Positions 34,617 through 44,256 of a DNA stretch of 64,000 bases are shown in pieces (the stretch's first letter is position 1; each line of letters begins with the position of its first letter). Position numbers and translations under genes: made by a program. The notes under the pieces were generated by a model. It was not told where the DNA came from. It saw nothing but the letters and a program-made list of their open reading frames with translations, and did no database searches. The stretch is from UBA6918 sp040754425 (GTDB taxonomy: Bacteria; Pseudomonadota; Gammaproteobacteria; Burkholderiales; Thiobacillaceae): assembly GCA_040754425.1 (NCBI GenBank), contig JBFMCR010000012.1, forward strand, positions 1 to 64,000, written 5' to 3'.

Positions 34617-36071
34617 ATGGCTGCCTTAGGTGTTTTCGACACTGCCAATCTGAATGGCGGACAGAAGCTGGCGCTGAAATACTTCGCCGTCGCCCTGCCC
34701 CTGTTCGGCGCACAAGTGCTGTTCGGCCTGCTGGCCGGCTTGCAATATCTGCTACCCGATTTCCTGTTCCAGGTCATCGACTTCTCGGTCAACCGCACCC
34801 TGCATGTCAACGCCATGGTGGTGTGGCTGCTCTACGGATTCATCGGCGGCACCTACTGGATGCTCGAGGAAGAGGCCCAGCACCCGGTGGTGGGCCTGTG
34901 GCTGGGCAACCTGATCTTCTGGATACTGACCATTGCCGTCACCATCGTCGTGCTGGTCTATCTGCTGATCCAGATCGGCCCAGCCGAAATGTCGACAATC
35001 TGGCTCATCAACGAAGGTCGCGAGTACATCGAGGCCCCGCGCTGGGCCGACATCGGTATCGTTGTGTCGGTGCTGGTGTTCTTCTTCAACGTGGCCGCCA
35101 CGTTCTCGAAAGGCCGCTACACCGGCGTGGGCGGCGTGCTGGTCCTGGACCTGCTGGCCCTGTTCGGTATCTACCTGGCCGGCATGTTCTACACCCCCAA
35201 CGTCTCCGTCGACCAGTTCTGGTGGTGGTGGGTGATCCACCTGTGGGTGGAAGCCACCTGGGAAGTGCTGGTGGGCTGCATCATGGCCTACATGCTCATG
35301 CAGACCCTCGGCGTGCGCCGCAAGATTGTCGAAACCTGGCTCTATATCGAAGTCGCGCTGATGTTCGGCTCCGGCATTCTCGGCCTCGGTCACCACTACT
35401 TCTGGATCGGCACCCCGCAATACTGGCTGACCATCGGCGGCTTCTTCTCCGCCCTGGAACCCATCCCGCTGGTGGCCATGGTGGTACACGCGGTGTTCGA
35501 CTCCGGCGTGCATCGCCTGAAGAACAGCAACCACCCGGCATTGGCGTGGACCATCGGCCAGGCCGCCGGCAACTTCTTCGGCGCCGGCGTGTGGGGCTTC
35601 ATGCATACCCTGCCGCAGATCAACCTGTACACCCACGGCACGCAGTGGACCGCCTCGCACGGCCACCTTGCCTTCTTCGGCGCTTACTCCACAGCGGTGA
35701 TTGCCTTCTTCTACCTAGCCGCCCAGAAATCGCGCGGCAATGTATGGATGAGCAGCAACATCATCGGCGGCTGGAAATGGAAATGGTCGATGGCACTGCT
35801 GTGGATCGGCATGATCGGCATGACCATGGCGCTGCTGATCGCAGGCTACGAGCAGTCACAGATCGATCGTGCGGTCGGCGGCTCGACCTGGATGAGCTAC
35901 TTTGCCGCGCAGTCGCATCCCTGGTTCATGCAGGCGATGACTTGGCGGCAGATCTCCGGCTACATCTTCAGCCTCGGTTATGTCCTGCTGGTCTGGGATC
36001 TGCTCACCATCGGCAAGCGCGAAACCCGCCCGGTGAGCGAGCTGCATGCGGAGCAGCCGCAGCCGGCCTGA
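34617..36071 (+). CDS. norB: Nitric oxide reductase catalytic subunit
   Basis: The 484-residue heme-copper-oxidase superfamily protein with about 12 helices reduces 2 NO to N2O. Heme and FeB ligands appear in RTLHVNAMVVWLL, VIHLWVEATWEV, GLGHHYFWIGTP and ASHGHLAFFGAYST. GGAG precedes the ATG, 10 bases after norC. It lacks the N-terminal extension of the quinol-type enzyme, which agrees with the separate NorC. Confidence 0.97.
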   Translation: MAALGVFDTANLNGGQKLALKYFAVALPLFGAQVLFGLLAGLQYLLPDFLFQVIDFSVNRTLHVNAMVVWLLYGFIGGTYWMLEEEAQHPVVGLWLGNLIFWILTIAVTIVVLVYLLIQIGPAEMSTIWLINEGREYIEAPRWADIGIVVSVLVFFFNVAATFSKGRYTGVGGVLVLDLLALFGIYLAGMFYTPNVSVDQFWWWWVIHLWVEATWEVLVGCIMAYMLMQTLGVRRKIVETWLYIEVALMFGSGILGLGHHYFWIGTPQYWLTIGGFFSALEPIPLVAMVVHAVFDSGVHRLKNSNHPALAWTIGQAAGNFFGAGVWGFMHTLPQINLYTHGTQWTASHGHLAFFGAYSTAVIAFFYLAAQKSRGNVWMSSNIIGGWKWKWSMALLWIGMIGMTMALLIAGYEQSQIDRAVGGSTWMSYFAAQSHPWFMQAMTWRQISGYIFSLGYVLLVWDLLTIGKRETRPVSELHAEQPQPA

Positions 36072-36079
36072 CGCGGCAT

Positions 36080-36111
36080 CCCGTGCGCGCAGGCCCTGCC
36101 TGCCGCACGGG
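36080..36111 (+). terminator. Terminator-like hairpin after norB
   Basis: A two-part stem, CCCGTGC/GCACGGG and GCAGG/CCTGC, with a small bulge and a 5-nt loop starts 8 bases after the norB stop and is followed by GTTT. The U tract is short, so termination may be partial. Confidence 0.5.
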
Positions 36112-36144
36112 GTTTCCGGCGGATCACGCAGCCGCTTCACGGGC

Positions 36145-36158
36145 TTGATCCGCGTCAA
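36145..36158 (+). promoter_or_regulatory. Second FNR/NnrR-type box
   Basis: TTGATCCGCGTCAA fits the same consensus as the site at 33572 and lies at the same distance (about 62 bases, centre to ATG) from the small gene at 36214. Confidence 0.75.
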
Positions 36159-36213
36159 GGAAACCGACGCTGGAATTGCGCAAAATGCTTACCACCCAAG
36201 CAGGAGCAAATAA

Positions 36214-36324
36214 ATGAGCCTTCAAAAAATTTTCGAGAAAAGCGAGAACGGCGCCGTCGCCGTTATCGTGATAATTTTTGCCGTTGTGCACTTCGGGCTG
36301 CTTTATCTTTTCAGCCTTACCTGA
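36214..36324 (+). CDS. 36-residue single-helix membrane peptide
   Basis: A short frame starts MSLQKIFEKSENG and continues with one hydrophobic helix (AVAVIVIIFAVVHFGLLYLF). AGGAG precedes the ATG by 6 bases, an FNR/NnrR-type box lies upstream and a strong terminator downstream, so it appears to be its own small transcription unit. I do not recognise the family. The context (norB before, nnrS after) suggests a function in NO respiration, perhaps as a small accessory subunit. Confidence 0.65.
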   Translation: MSLQKIFEKSENGAVAVIVIIFAVVHFGLLYLFSLT

Positions 36325-36433
36325 GGAGCCGTTCCGCTTCATTGGCGGCCAGGACTTGCAGCCTCGAGCGAACAAACTGGCTCGCCATTCCGCACAGATC
36401 CCTCCTGGATGCCCTCGTGCTCCTTCACTCCGG

Positions 36434-36459
36434 CCGGGACAAGTTCCCGGTCTTTTTTT
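36434..36459 (+). terminator. Rho-independent terminator
   Basis: CCGGGA/TCCCGG with a 5-nt loop is followed by TCTTTTTTT. It ends the small transcript from 36214, just before nnrS. Confidence 0.85.
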
Positions 36460-36473
36460 GATATGCTTAATCC

Positions 36474-37679
36474 ATGGCATTGATTTCCATCGAAGAATCC
36501 AAGCAAAAACCCAGGCCCAGGGGCTTTGCCCTGTTCGCCTTGGGCTTCAGACCCTTCTTCCTCTCCGCTGGCATATTCGCCGTGATCTACATGGGCCTCT
36601 GGCTGCCCATGCTGCAGGGCGCACTCCCTGCGCCGGCAGGGCTGACGCCCATGGCCTGGCACGGGCACGAAATGCTGTTCGGCTTCACCGTTTCCGTCAT
36701 CGCCGGCTTCCTGCTGACCGCGGCGCAGAACTGGACCAGCATCCCCATGCTCAAGGACGGCCCGCTCGCCGCGCTGTTCGCGCTCTGGCTGGCCGGACGC
36801 ATAGCCCCCTACCTGCCCATGCCCTATGTCGTCGTCGCGCTCATCGACCTGCTGTTCCTGCCCGTGCTGACAATCGCCGTGCTGATGCCCGTACTGCGCG
36901 TCAGGCAGGCGCGCAACTATCCTTTCCCAATCATGCTGCTGGGCCTGTTTGTGGCCAACCTGCTGTTCCATGCCGCCGCGCTGGGCCTCGTGCCCTTGTC
37001 GCCCCTGCATGGACTGACCCTGGCGCTGTACCTGATCGTGCTGATGATGGTAGTGATGGGCGGGCGCGTCATTCCCTATTTCACCGAGCGAAGGATCAAT
37101 TCGGCAGCAAAGAAATGGCCGCTCATCGAATGGCTTGCCCCGGCTTCCGCCCTGGCAACCCTGGTCGCCGTCCTGCTGTCGCAGCACGATGCTTCGTTTC
37201 AGGCCGCCATCATCCCGCTTGCCGCTGCGGCCGCAATCGTGCATGGTATCCGCCTCGCGGGCTGGCAGTCGGCCAGGCTATGGGGAATCCCGCTGCTGTG
37301 GGTGCTGCACCTGGGCTACGGCTGGATCGCCGTCGGCTTCGCGCTCGATGCGCTGGCGGCGGCTGGATTGGTCTCGCCGTTCCTTTCCTTGCATGCCTAT
37401 GCCACCGGCGGCATCGGCGTGCTGACCCTGGGCATGATGTCGCGCGTCTCGCTCGGCCACACCGGGCGCATTCTGGAAGCGCCGGCCATCATGGCCTGGG
37501 CTTTCGTCATCATGAATCTGTCGGCCGCCGTGCGCGTATTCGGCCCGCTGCTGCTTCCGGCGCAAACGCCCATGCTGCACCAGCTTGGCGGTGGCCTGTG
37601 GATGGCTGCATTCACCGTCTTCGCGGCGGTGTATGCGCCCATGCTCTGGCGGCCCCGTGCAGATGGCAAGGCCGGCTGA
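36474..37679 (+). CDS. nnrS: NnrS family membrane protein
   Basis: The 401-residue heme- and copper-containing membrane protein of the NnrS family has about 12 helices; the signature is GFRPFFLSAGIFAVIYM, with AWHGHEMLFGFTVSVIAGFLLTA and MMSRVSLGHTGR. NnrS relieves nitrosative stress during denitrification. Its start lies 14 bases after the terminator, so it must have a promoter overlapping that hairpin or rely on readthrough. Confidence 0.95.
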   Translation: MALISIEESKQKPRPRGFALFALGFRPFFLSAGIFAVIYMGLWLPMLQGALPAPAGLTPMAWHGHEMLFGFTVSVIAGFLLTAAQNWTSIPMLKDGPLAALFALWLAGRIAPYLPMPYVVVALIDLLFLPVLTIAVLMPVLRVRQARNYPFPIMLLGLFVANLLFHAAALGLVPLSPLHGLTLALYLIVLMMVVMGGRVIPYFTERRINSAAKKWPLIEWLAPASALATLVAVLLSQHDASFQAAIIPLAAAAAIVHGIRLAGWQSARLWGIPLLWVLHLGYGWIAVGFALDALAAAGLVSPFLSLHAYATGGIGVLTLGMMSRVSLGHTGRILEAPAIMAWAFVIMNLSAAVRVFGPLLLPAQTPMLHQLGGGLWMAAFTVFAAVYAPMLWRPRADGKAG

Positions 37680-37773
37680 ATCGCCGAAGCCATGTTGACC
37701 GCACTGCCCGGGCATGTCCTGCCATAATTGAATTGAGCGCTACCCGAGATTCGACCCCGGGTCGGTTGCGGCA

Positions 37774-39672
37774 ATGCACAACCACAGGTCCACAATGGCC
37801 GAGGCATACCCGACACTTAGAAGAACCTCCCTTACCCAATGGCTGTGGCTTGGGATCGCCCTGTGCATTCTGGGTATCCTGATCGCAGCCAACCTGTCTC
37901 TGGAGCACCACCGCACCACGTCACGCGAGCAGGACAGGCTGTCGGCGCAGACCCGGGTCATCGCCGAGAACATGGAACAGCAGCTGGCCAGTGCGAATCA
38001 TGCGCTCCTGAGCTTGCGTAGCGAAATCGGTTATCTGATTCAACCGCTGGACTTGCCGCATGTGAACCAGCATGTCGTGTCCTTGAGCAGCGCCATGCCC
38101 GGCATCCGCACACTGAGCGTACTGGATGCAAAGGGAAAGATGCTCGCCTCGAGCCGCTCCGAACTGATTGGCCTCGATCTAAGCCAACGGCAGTATTTCC
38201 AGACCGTCCGGCAGCATCCCGATCCCGGTATGCTGTATGTCAGCCCGCCGTTCAAGACCGTTCTCGGCGTGTATGCCCTGAATGTATCGCGCATGATCCC
38301 CGGGCCGCAAGGTGAATTCGCAGGCATCGTCTCGGCCACGCTCGATCCGGAGTATTTCAAAACCCTGATGTCTTCCGTCCTTTATGCGCCGGACATGTGG
38401 GACGGCATCGCCCATGGCAACGGCGACCTGTTTTTGATGATGCCGGAACAGAAAGCCCCGATCGGCATGAACCTGGCCCGGCCCGGCTCGCTCTTCGTCC
38501 GGCATCGCGACAGCGGCCAGACGGCGACTGTGCTTAGAGGCACGATATACGCCACCGGCGAAGAGCGCATCCTGGCGCAGCGCACCGTCAACCCAGCCAG
38601 CCTCAGGATGGACAAGCCCCTGGTGGTGGCAGTCAGCCGGGACCTCGGCGCGGTCTATCAACCCTGGCTCCGCGCCGCCATCGCCCAGTCCGTGCTGTTT
38701 GGCGTGATCGTGCTTGTCTCCAGCCTGGGCCTCTATGCCTACCAGCGCCATCGACGCAACCTCGAACACGCAGCGGCCGAGGCGCAGGCCTTGGCCGGCC
38801 GCTTCAGCACGGCGCTCGACCGCATCCCGACTTTCATCTACATGAAGGACCGCCAGCGCCGCTACATCTATGCCAACCGCCTCACCCTGGATCTGTTCAA
38901 CGTTTCGGAAGACGAACTGCGCGGCAGCGACGATGCGCGGTTCTTCCCGCCCGAGACTGTAGCCCGCCTGCACGAAATCGACACGCGTGTGCTCGAACAC
39001 GGCGAAGACACGGCCGAAGAAGTCGTTACCGAGGATGCAAAGGGAAATCGTCGCGTCTATTGGGAAATCAAGACGCCCATCTTCGAGGACGAAAGCAAGA
39101 CCCGCATCTGGGGAATCTGCGGCATTTCGACCGACATCACCGAGCACATGGACCTGCTCGAGCAACTGAAAAGCCAGGCGACGAAAGACTACCTGACCGG
39201 GCTGGCCAACCGACGCCACTTCATGGAGCGCGGGGAAAACGAGCTCGCCCACGCCAAGCGCTACAGGCACGCGCTGTAGCTGCTCATGATCGACATCGAC
39301 CACTTCAAGAACATCAACGACGCCCATGGCCACAAGGTCGGCGATATCGTGCTGCAGGAGCTGGCCAACATCCTGCGAAACACCTTCCGCACCGTCGACG
39401 TCATCGGCCGCATAGGCGGCGAGGAGTTTGCGGTCGTGCTGCCCGAAACCGAGCTTCAGCAGGCGCTCGAAGTCGCGGAAAGGCTGCGCATGAACGCGGC
39501 CGAGGCCGATCTTGAACAGGCCGCCGGCCTACCCCTGCACTTCACGGTCTCGGTCGGCGTCGTTGCGCTGGCTGGCCGGGACATCAGCCTGGGCAACCTG
39601 CTCGATCTTGCGGATACCGCACTCTATGAGGCCAAGCAGGGCGGCCGCAACCGGGTGTGCGTCTCGCCCTAG
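37774..39672 (+). pseudogene. Diguanylate cyclase interrupted by an in-frame amber codon
   Basis: The whole frame would encode about 632 residues: a membrane helix (WLWLGIALCILGILIA), a periplasmic Cache-like sensor, a second helix near residue 310, a PAS domain (FSTALDRIPTFIYMKDRQRRYIYANRL) and a GGDEF domain with active site GGEEF. A TAG at 39277-39279 falls in the first part of GGDEF, after KRYRHAL and before LLMIDIDHFKNINDAHG. Everything around it is intact, with no frameshift. It could be a recent nonsense mutation, a sequencing error, or a suppressed stop. The start may be the ATG at 37774 or 37795 (AGG nearby). Confidence 0.85.
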
Positions 39673-40529
39673 CGCACGCTCGCCCTGGACAGCTTGTCCT
39701 TCAAGTCCGCCATCGCCGCTGCGGCTGCCTTCTCGCCCTCCAGAATGGCAAGATGCCGGCCCTCGAAACTGGTGCTGCTCAGCGCCGCGGTTTTCGGCCG
39801 GATTACGATGTCCGCACTTTTCAGCTCGTGCTGGCTGAGGCTTCGGCCCATGATGGCGAAAGTCTGCAGCAACACGTCCAGGGTGCCGCTGGGCACTTCG
39901 CTGCGGCTGGCGTTGGAAATGTCCACCGCGATCACGAAATCCGCCCCCATCGCGCGCGCCGGCTGCACCGGCACCGGCGAGGTCAAGCCGCCGTCCACGT
40001 AGTCTCGGCCATTGATCTCGACGGGCTGGAATACCCCCGGCACCGCACTGGAGGCGCGCACCGCCATGCCCGTGTTGCCCTGTCGAAACACCACCATCTC
40101 GCCATTTTTCAACTCGGTGGCGACGATGCCCAGGGTCTTGGGCATTCTCTGGATGGGCAGACCCCTCACCTTCTGATTGATGAAATCCTGCAGCGCCTCG
40201 CCCCTCAGCACACCGCGGTTGGGTAGGGTCCAGTCCGCCACCATGTCCTCCTGCATGCCGAGCGCCAGCGCCTGCAGATCGAAGCCCCTCATGCCCGAGG
40301 CATAAAGCGCCCCCACCACCGAGCCCGCGCTGGTGCCCACCACCATGTCCGGCACGATACCCTGCGCTTCCAGCGCCTTGATCACGCCGATGTGCGCAAA
40401 CCCGCGTGCCGCCCCGCCACCCAGCACCAGAGCGATCTTGGGTGCGGGCTTGGGCGTCACGACCGGCGGTGGCGGGGTGGCGCAGGCGGAAAGGAGTGCG
40501 GCAATCAGGAAGACGGGCAGGAAACGCAT
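39669..40529 (-). CDS. Patatin-like phospholipase, lipoprotein
   Basis: The 286-residue protein has a lipobox (LLSAC, Cys16), a glycine-rich oxyanion motif (GGGAARGFAHIG), the nucleophile elbow GTSAG (Ser67) and the catalytic Asp motif DGG (DYVDGGLTSPVPV). It matches the RssA/NTE patatin family and should be anchored in the envelope. Its substrate is not known. It converges on the diguanylate cyclase gene, sharing 4 bases (39669-39672). Confidence 0.9.
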   Translation of the reverse strand: MRFLPVFLIAALLSACATPPPPVVTPKPAPKIALVLGGGAARGFAHIGVIKALEAQGIVPDMVVGTSAGSVVGALYASGMRGFDLQALALGMQEDMVADWTLPNRGVLRGEALQDFINQKVRGLPIQRMPKTLGIVATELKNGEMVVFRQGNTGMAVRASSAVPGVFQPVEINGRDYVDGGLTSPVPVQPARAMGADFVIAVDISNASRSEVPSGTLDVLLQTFAIMGRSLSQHELKSADIVIRPKTAALSSTSFEGRHLAILEGEKAAAAAMADLKDKLSRASVR

Positions 40530-40793
40530 TGGGGAAAACCGGATATTCGTTCAGGAACAGAATTATGGCGCCTGGCGCAGCAAGCAGGTAGATTCTTGGA
40601 TAAGAGCGACTGAGATCGGCCAGAAGCGGTCGGCCGTCCCAGTTACAACGAACGTCAGCTTCTCGGCCAAAGCTGCCTGTGGCATAGGCCGAGTTGAATG
40701 GCCGGTGTGCCGCAGGTTGCTGACATTGACGCGGCATGCTGCTTGAACGGCCGCTTTTGTCGTGGCGAGGGACAGCGGCCGCCCCGATTTTGG

Positions 40794-41408
40794 CTAGATT
40801 TCAGTTTGCTCTGAAATCTCCAGCGCGTCATCGACCTCAATGCCCAGGTACCTGACCGTGCTTTCCAGCTTGGTATGTCCCAGCAATAGCTGAACGGCCC
40901 TTAGGTTCTTTGTCCTCTTGTAGATCAGCGTTGCCTTGGTGCGCCGCATGGAGTGCGTGCCATAGGCCGAGGAGTCAAGCCCGGCTGCTTTTATCCAGCC
41001 ATGCACGATCCGGGCATATTGCCGTGTTGAGATATGTGGTGACTTTGCGATCCGACTCGGGAAGAGGTACTGATCGCTTCGCAGATGCGTCTTTTCAATC
41101 CAGGCCGCTACCGCCGACCTGGTAGGCTCAGTCAGTTCGAATTGGACTGGCCGTTGCGTCTTTCGCTGCATGACCATGGCTCTGGGGAGAATCTGGTTGC
41201 CGTTGGCCAAATCGCGTACATGTAAGCATACGAGATCGCAGCCACGCAATTTGCTGTCAATCGCCAGATTGAACATGGCAAGATCCCGAACTGCACGAGC
41301 ATTCTGCAAGTGGATTCGGATCGCCCATATTTCCTTCGGCTTGAGAGGCGGCTTCTGACCGACAAGCTTGCCTTTGTTCCACGCTTCGCGTTTTTGGATG
41401 TTTTCCAT
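40794..41408 (-). CDS. Minimal tyrosine recombinase (catalytic domain only)
   Basis: The 204-residue integrase has all catalytic residues: Arg55 (KLRGCDL), Lys83 (QRKTQRP), His152/Arg155 (HSMRR), His178 (LLGHTK) and Tyr187 (RYLGIE). It lacks the usual N-terminal SAM-like core-binding domain, having only about 25 residues before the catalytic fold. Such short enzymes occur as orphan genes in proteobacteria. No element ends or cargo are obvious nearby, but an imperfect inverted repeat lies upstream at 41461-41524. Confidence 0.9.
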   Translation of the reverse strand: MENIQKREAWNKGKLVGQKPPLKPKEIWAIRIHLQNARAVRDLAMFNLAIDSKLRGCDLVCLHVRDLANGNQILPRAMVMQRKTQRPVQFELTEPTRSAVAAWIEKTHLRSDQYLFPSRIAKSPHISTRQYARIVHGWIKAAGLDSSAYGTHSMRRTKATLIYKRTKNLRAVQLLLGHTKLESTVRYLGIEVDDALEISEQTEI

Positions 41409-41460
41409 GACAGACTCCTTGGCTGTTGAAGGGAATCTGTTTGAAGACTACGGGAGCAAA

Positions 41461-41524
41461 GTCCGCTAGCTGATGGAACGTTCTTCCTTCTGGTGATATC
41501 GGCCATCAGCGGACGTTGGGTGGT
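41461..41524. repeat. Imperfect inverted repeat upstream of the integrase
   Basis: GTCCGCT-4 nt-GATGG at 41461-41476 matches the complement of CCATCAGCGGAC at 41513-41524, apart from the extra 4 bases. It could be a recombination or regulatory site of the integrase; this is a guess from position. Confidence 0.35.
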
Positions 41525-41566
41525 TGTATATGCGATGTCTATTAATGGGTTAGAGAAAATTCTCAG

Positions 41567-42913
41567 CTATTCATTGGGTTCCCTCAGCTTGCGCCACAAG
41601 GTCGACGGGTCGATACCAAGCTGCCGCGCGGCCTGGGTGCGGTTGCTGCCGCATCGTACCAGCACGTGGTGGATCCAGAATTTCTCCATCTCGTCCAGCG
41701 TGGCATCCGCGGGCCACGGCAATGAGGGGCTGGCCGTCGGGGCAGGGCGCATGTCGGCGGGCAGGTCGGAGAGCGAGAGCGTGTCGCCGCCGGCAAGGAC
41801 GAGTGCACGCTGCATGACGCCTTCCAGTTCACGCACGTTGCCCGGCCAGTCGTATTTAAGCAGGCGTTCCAGCGTCTCGGGCGCGATGCCGTGCACGTTG
41901 GGGTTGAGCGCACGGCCGTGGCGCGCGAGGAAAAACTCGGCGAGGCTCTGGATGTCCTCGCGCCGCTCGCGCAGGGGCGGCACCGGGATGGGAAAAACCT
42001 GGACGCGGAAATAAAGGTCCTGGCGGAAGCGGCCGGCGGCCACTTCGTCCTTGAGTGGGCGGTTGGCTGCCAGGATAAGTCGCACGTCAACGCTGATGGA
42101 TTTGACACCGCCCAGACGCATCAGCTTTTTGTCCTGGATGAACTGCAGAAGACGTGTCTGCGCATCGAGGCTGGTGCTGTTGATCTCGTCGAGGAACAGC
42201 GTGCCGCCGTTCGCCAACTCAAGCAGACCGGGTTTGCGCGCGTTGGCCCCGGAAAACGCGCCCTTCTCGAAGCCGAACAGTTCGGATTCCAGCAGGCTGG
42301 GCGGCAGCGCGCCGCAGTTCAGCGTGAGGAAAGGGCCATCGCGGCGCGACGAGAGATGATGGATGTGCGATGCCAGCACGCCCTTGCCGGCGCCGGTTTC
42401 GCCTTCCAGCAGCACCGGCAGTTCGGTGGCGGCGACCTGCGCTGCGAGTTGCAGGCAGTGCTTCATTGCCGGGGCGCGGCTGTCCATCAAGGGCGGGGAG
42501 GCTTGTACTGCAACCTGCGCCGCCAATTGGTCGATGCGGCGGCGCTGTGCCAGGCTGTCGTACAGGCGCTTTAAGGTAAGCCGCACTGCATCGAGTTCCA
42601 GTGGTTTCAGCAGCACGTCGGTAACACCCAGATGAAAGGCCTCGACCGTGTTGTGCGCGGTGGCAAAACCCGTGGCCAGGATCACCGGCATGGCAGCATC
42701 CGCTTCGTGTGCCGCTGCGATCAAGGCGAGGCCGTCTGCGCCCGGCAGGCGCAGGTCGGTAAAGAGGGCGTCGGGGGTATTGCTGCGCAGTTCGGCCAGC
42801 GCAGCGTTGCCGTCGTGTATGGTCTGCACCTCGAATCCGGCCTCGGTGGCCGTTCTGGCCAGTAGCCTGGCCTGGGCGACGTCGTCCTCGGCGATGAGCA
42901 GATTGAATGTCAT
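41567..42913 (-). CDS. Sigma-54-dependent response regulator (sox-linked)
   Basis: The 448-residue NtrC-like regulator has an N-terminal receiver (AEDD, phosphoacceptor Asp in FTDLRLPG), AAA+ domain (Walker A GETGAGKG, Walker B GGTLFLDEI) and C-terminal Fis-like HTH (NRTQAARQLGIDPSTLWRKL). The sigma-54 contact loop reads GAFSGA instead of GAFTGA, a conservative change. It is the third gene after the PhnD-like and kinase genes, each overlapping by 4 bases. The only sigma-54 promoter I find near it precedes soxA, its likely target. Confidence 0.9.
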   Translation of the reverse strand: MTFNLLIAEDDVAQARLLARTATEAGFEVQTIHDGNAALAELRSNTPDALFTDLRLPGADGLALIAAAHEADAAMPVILATGFATAHNTVEAFHLGVTDVLLKPLELDAVRLTLKRLYDSLAQRRRIDQLAAQVAVQASPPLMDSRAPAMKHCLQLAAQVAATELPVLLEGETGAGKGVLASHIHHLSSRRDGPFLTLNCGALPPSLLESELFGFEKGAFSGANARKPGLLELANGGTLFLDEINSTSLDAQTRLLQFIQDKKLMRLGGVKSISVDVRLILAANRPLKDEVAAGRFRQDLYFRVQVFPIPVPPLRERREDIQSLAEFFLARHGRALNPNVHGIAPETLERLLKYDWPGNVRELEGVMQRALVLAGGDTLSLSDLPADMRPAPTASPSLPWPADATLDEMEKFWIHHVLVRCGSNRTQAARQLGIDPSTLWRKLREPNE

Positions 42914-44256
42914 GCGGCGGATTCCTTGGCAAACGGCGGGAAGCCTAGATGGAAACGGGTGCCCTGCGCGGATTCGGCCAGCGCGAGTTCAGCGCCCATC
43001 TCGCGCGCGAGTCGCTGGCTGATGGCGAGCCCGAGGCCTGTGCCCTGGCCGGCCGGCTTGGTGGTGACGAAAGGTTCGAACAGACGCGCACGCACCGATT
43101 CCGGCAGGCCCGGTCCGTCATCAGCAACGCTGAGTCCCGGCGTGGGCTCAGCCGACGGAACCAGACGGACTTCATGCGCGCCGGCCTGCACGGCATTGAA
43201 CACCAGGTTGAAGAGGATTTGTTCCACCCTTGAGGCGTCGCCGCGTACCCGTACCGGCCCGGACGCTTCATGGAGGATGGCAACGCCCTGCTTGCGCGCG
43301 AGCGGCGTAACCAGCCGGGTGAAGGCGGCACAAATTGCTTCCAGATTGATGTCCTGCAGCGTCGGCGCCGGTGCACGCGCTGCGGTGAGCATGTCGCGCA
43401 CGATCTGGCCGGCCCGGCGTGCTTGCGTTTCGATGGTGGTAAGCGATTCGCGCAATTCGGGGTCGGATGTGCCTGGCAGGGCGCTTTGCGCATAGCCCAG
43501 GATGTTGGAAAGCGGCGTGTTGAGTTCGTGCGCGACTTCGCCGGCAAGCTGGCCGACGGCGGCAAGGCGCTGTTCCGAACAGAGCCGGCGCAGCGCCTCG
43601 TTGCGTACCTGGGCGGCTTCGTCGGCCTCGGCGATGTGCCGGCTGATGCGCTCGCGCAAGCCGGCGATGGCAGCGGCCAGGTCGGCGACTTCGGTCGGGA
43701 CGTTGGCCGGCACGGCCATGGTCGTGCGTTCCGGGTCAGCCTGTTCGATCAGCGCGACGACTGGCGCCACCAGCCGCCTGAGCAGCAGGCGGCGCAATGC
43801 CCAGAATGTGAGTCCTGCAAAAACCGCGAGCGACAGCGCCATCAGCCCCGCCAGTTGCCAGGCAGCGCGACGGCCGGGATTGGGATCGTATTGCGCGAAC
43901 ACGTCGCCGATATGCTCGCCTGCCGTAACCATCGGCACTCGCAGCAGTTCCAAGCCGAGTGTTTCCTCGCCGGTGCGCCCCAGCACCTGGCCGTCGGCGC
44001 GGCGGATTTCCGCATAGGCCACCGCACCGGAGAGGTCGGCGAGATAACGCTCGATCGTTCCATAGTCGCGCAGCAGCACGGCATCGAGCGAAATCGTCGC
44101 GAGTTGCGTCGCGAGGGCGCGCGCTTTCTCGATCTGGGCCTCCTGGACGAGCCGCTGCGTGGTTTGCCAGATGACGACGCCCAGCGCCAGGAACAGCACG
44201 AACCAGGCGCCGCCCAGGATGACGGTCAGGCGGAAGGCGAGCGAGCGACGGGTCAC
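42910..44256 (-). CDS. Sensor histidine kinase (sox-linked)
   Basis: The 448-residue membrane kinase has two helices (residues about 8-28 and 135-155) flanking a periplasmic domain of about 105 residues, a HAMP-like linker, the H-box EVAHELNTPLSNILGYA and ATPase boxes N (NLVFNAVQAG) and G (DDGPGLP, GTGLGLAIS). It probably receives the signal from the PhnD-like protein encoded just before it and phosphorylates the regulator encoded after it. Confidence 0.9.
   Translation of the reverse strand: MTRRSLAFRLTVILGGAWFVLFLALGVVIWQTTQRLVQEAQIEKARALATQLATISLDAVLLRDYGTIERYLADLSGAVAYAEIRRADGQVLGRTGEETLGLELLRVPMVTAGEHIGDVFAQYDPNPGRRAAWQLAGLMALSLAVFAGLTFWALRRLLLRRLVAPVVALIEQADPERTTMAVPANVPTEVADLAAAIAGLRERISRHIAEADEAAQVRNEALRRLCSEQRLAAVGQLAGEVAHELNTPLSNILGYAQSALPGTSDPELRESLTTIETQARRAGQIVRDMLTAARAPAPTLQDINLEAICAAFTRLVTPLARKQGVAILHEASGPVRVRGDASRVEQILFNLVFNAVQAGAHEVRLVPSAEPTPGLSVADDGPGLPESVRARLFEPFVTTKPAGQGTGLGLAISQRLAREMGAELALAESAQGTRFHLGFPPFAKESAA

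Noticed and set aside
36459..36475. Possible third FNR box (TTGATATGCTTAA) in front of nnrS
   Set aside because: The second half does not match TCAA and it lies only about 10 bases from the ATG, too close for an activator site.
39277..39279. Pyrrolysine readthrough at the amber codon of the GGDEF gene
   Set aside because: No pyl genes are visible and the codon lies at an ordinary variable position of the family; mutation or error is simpler.
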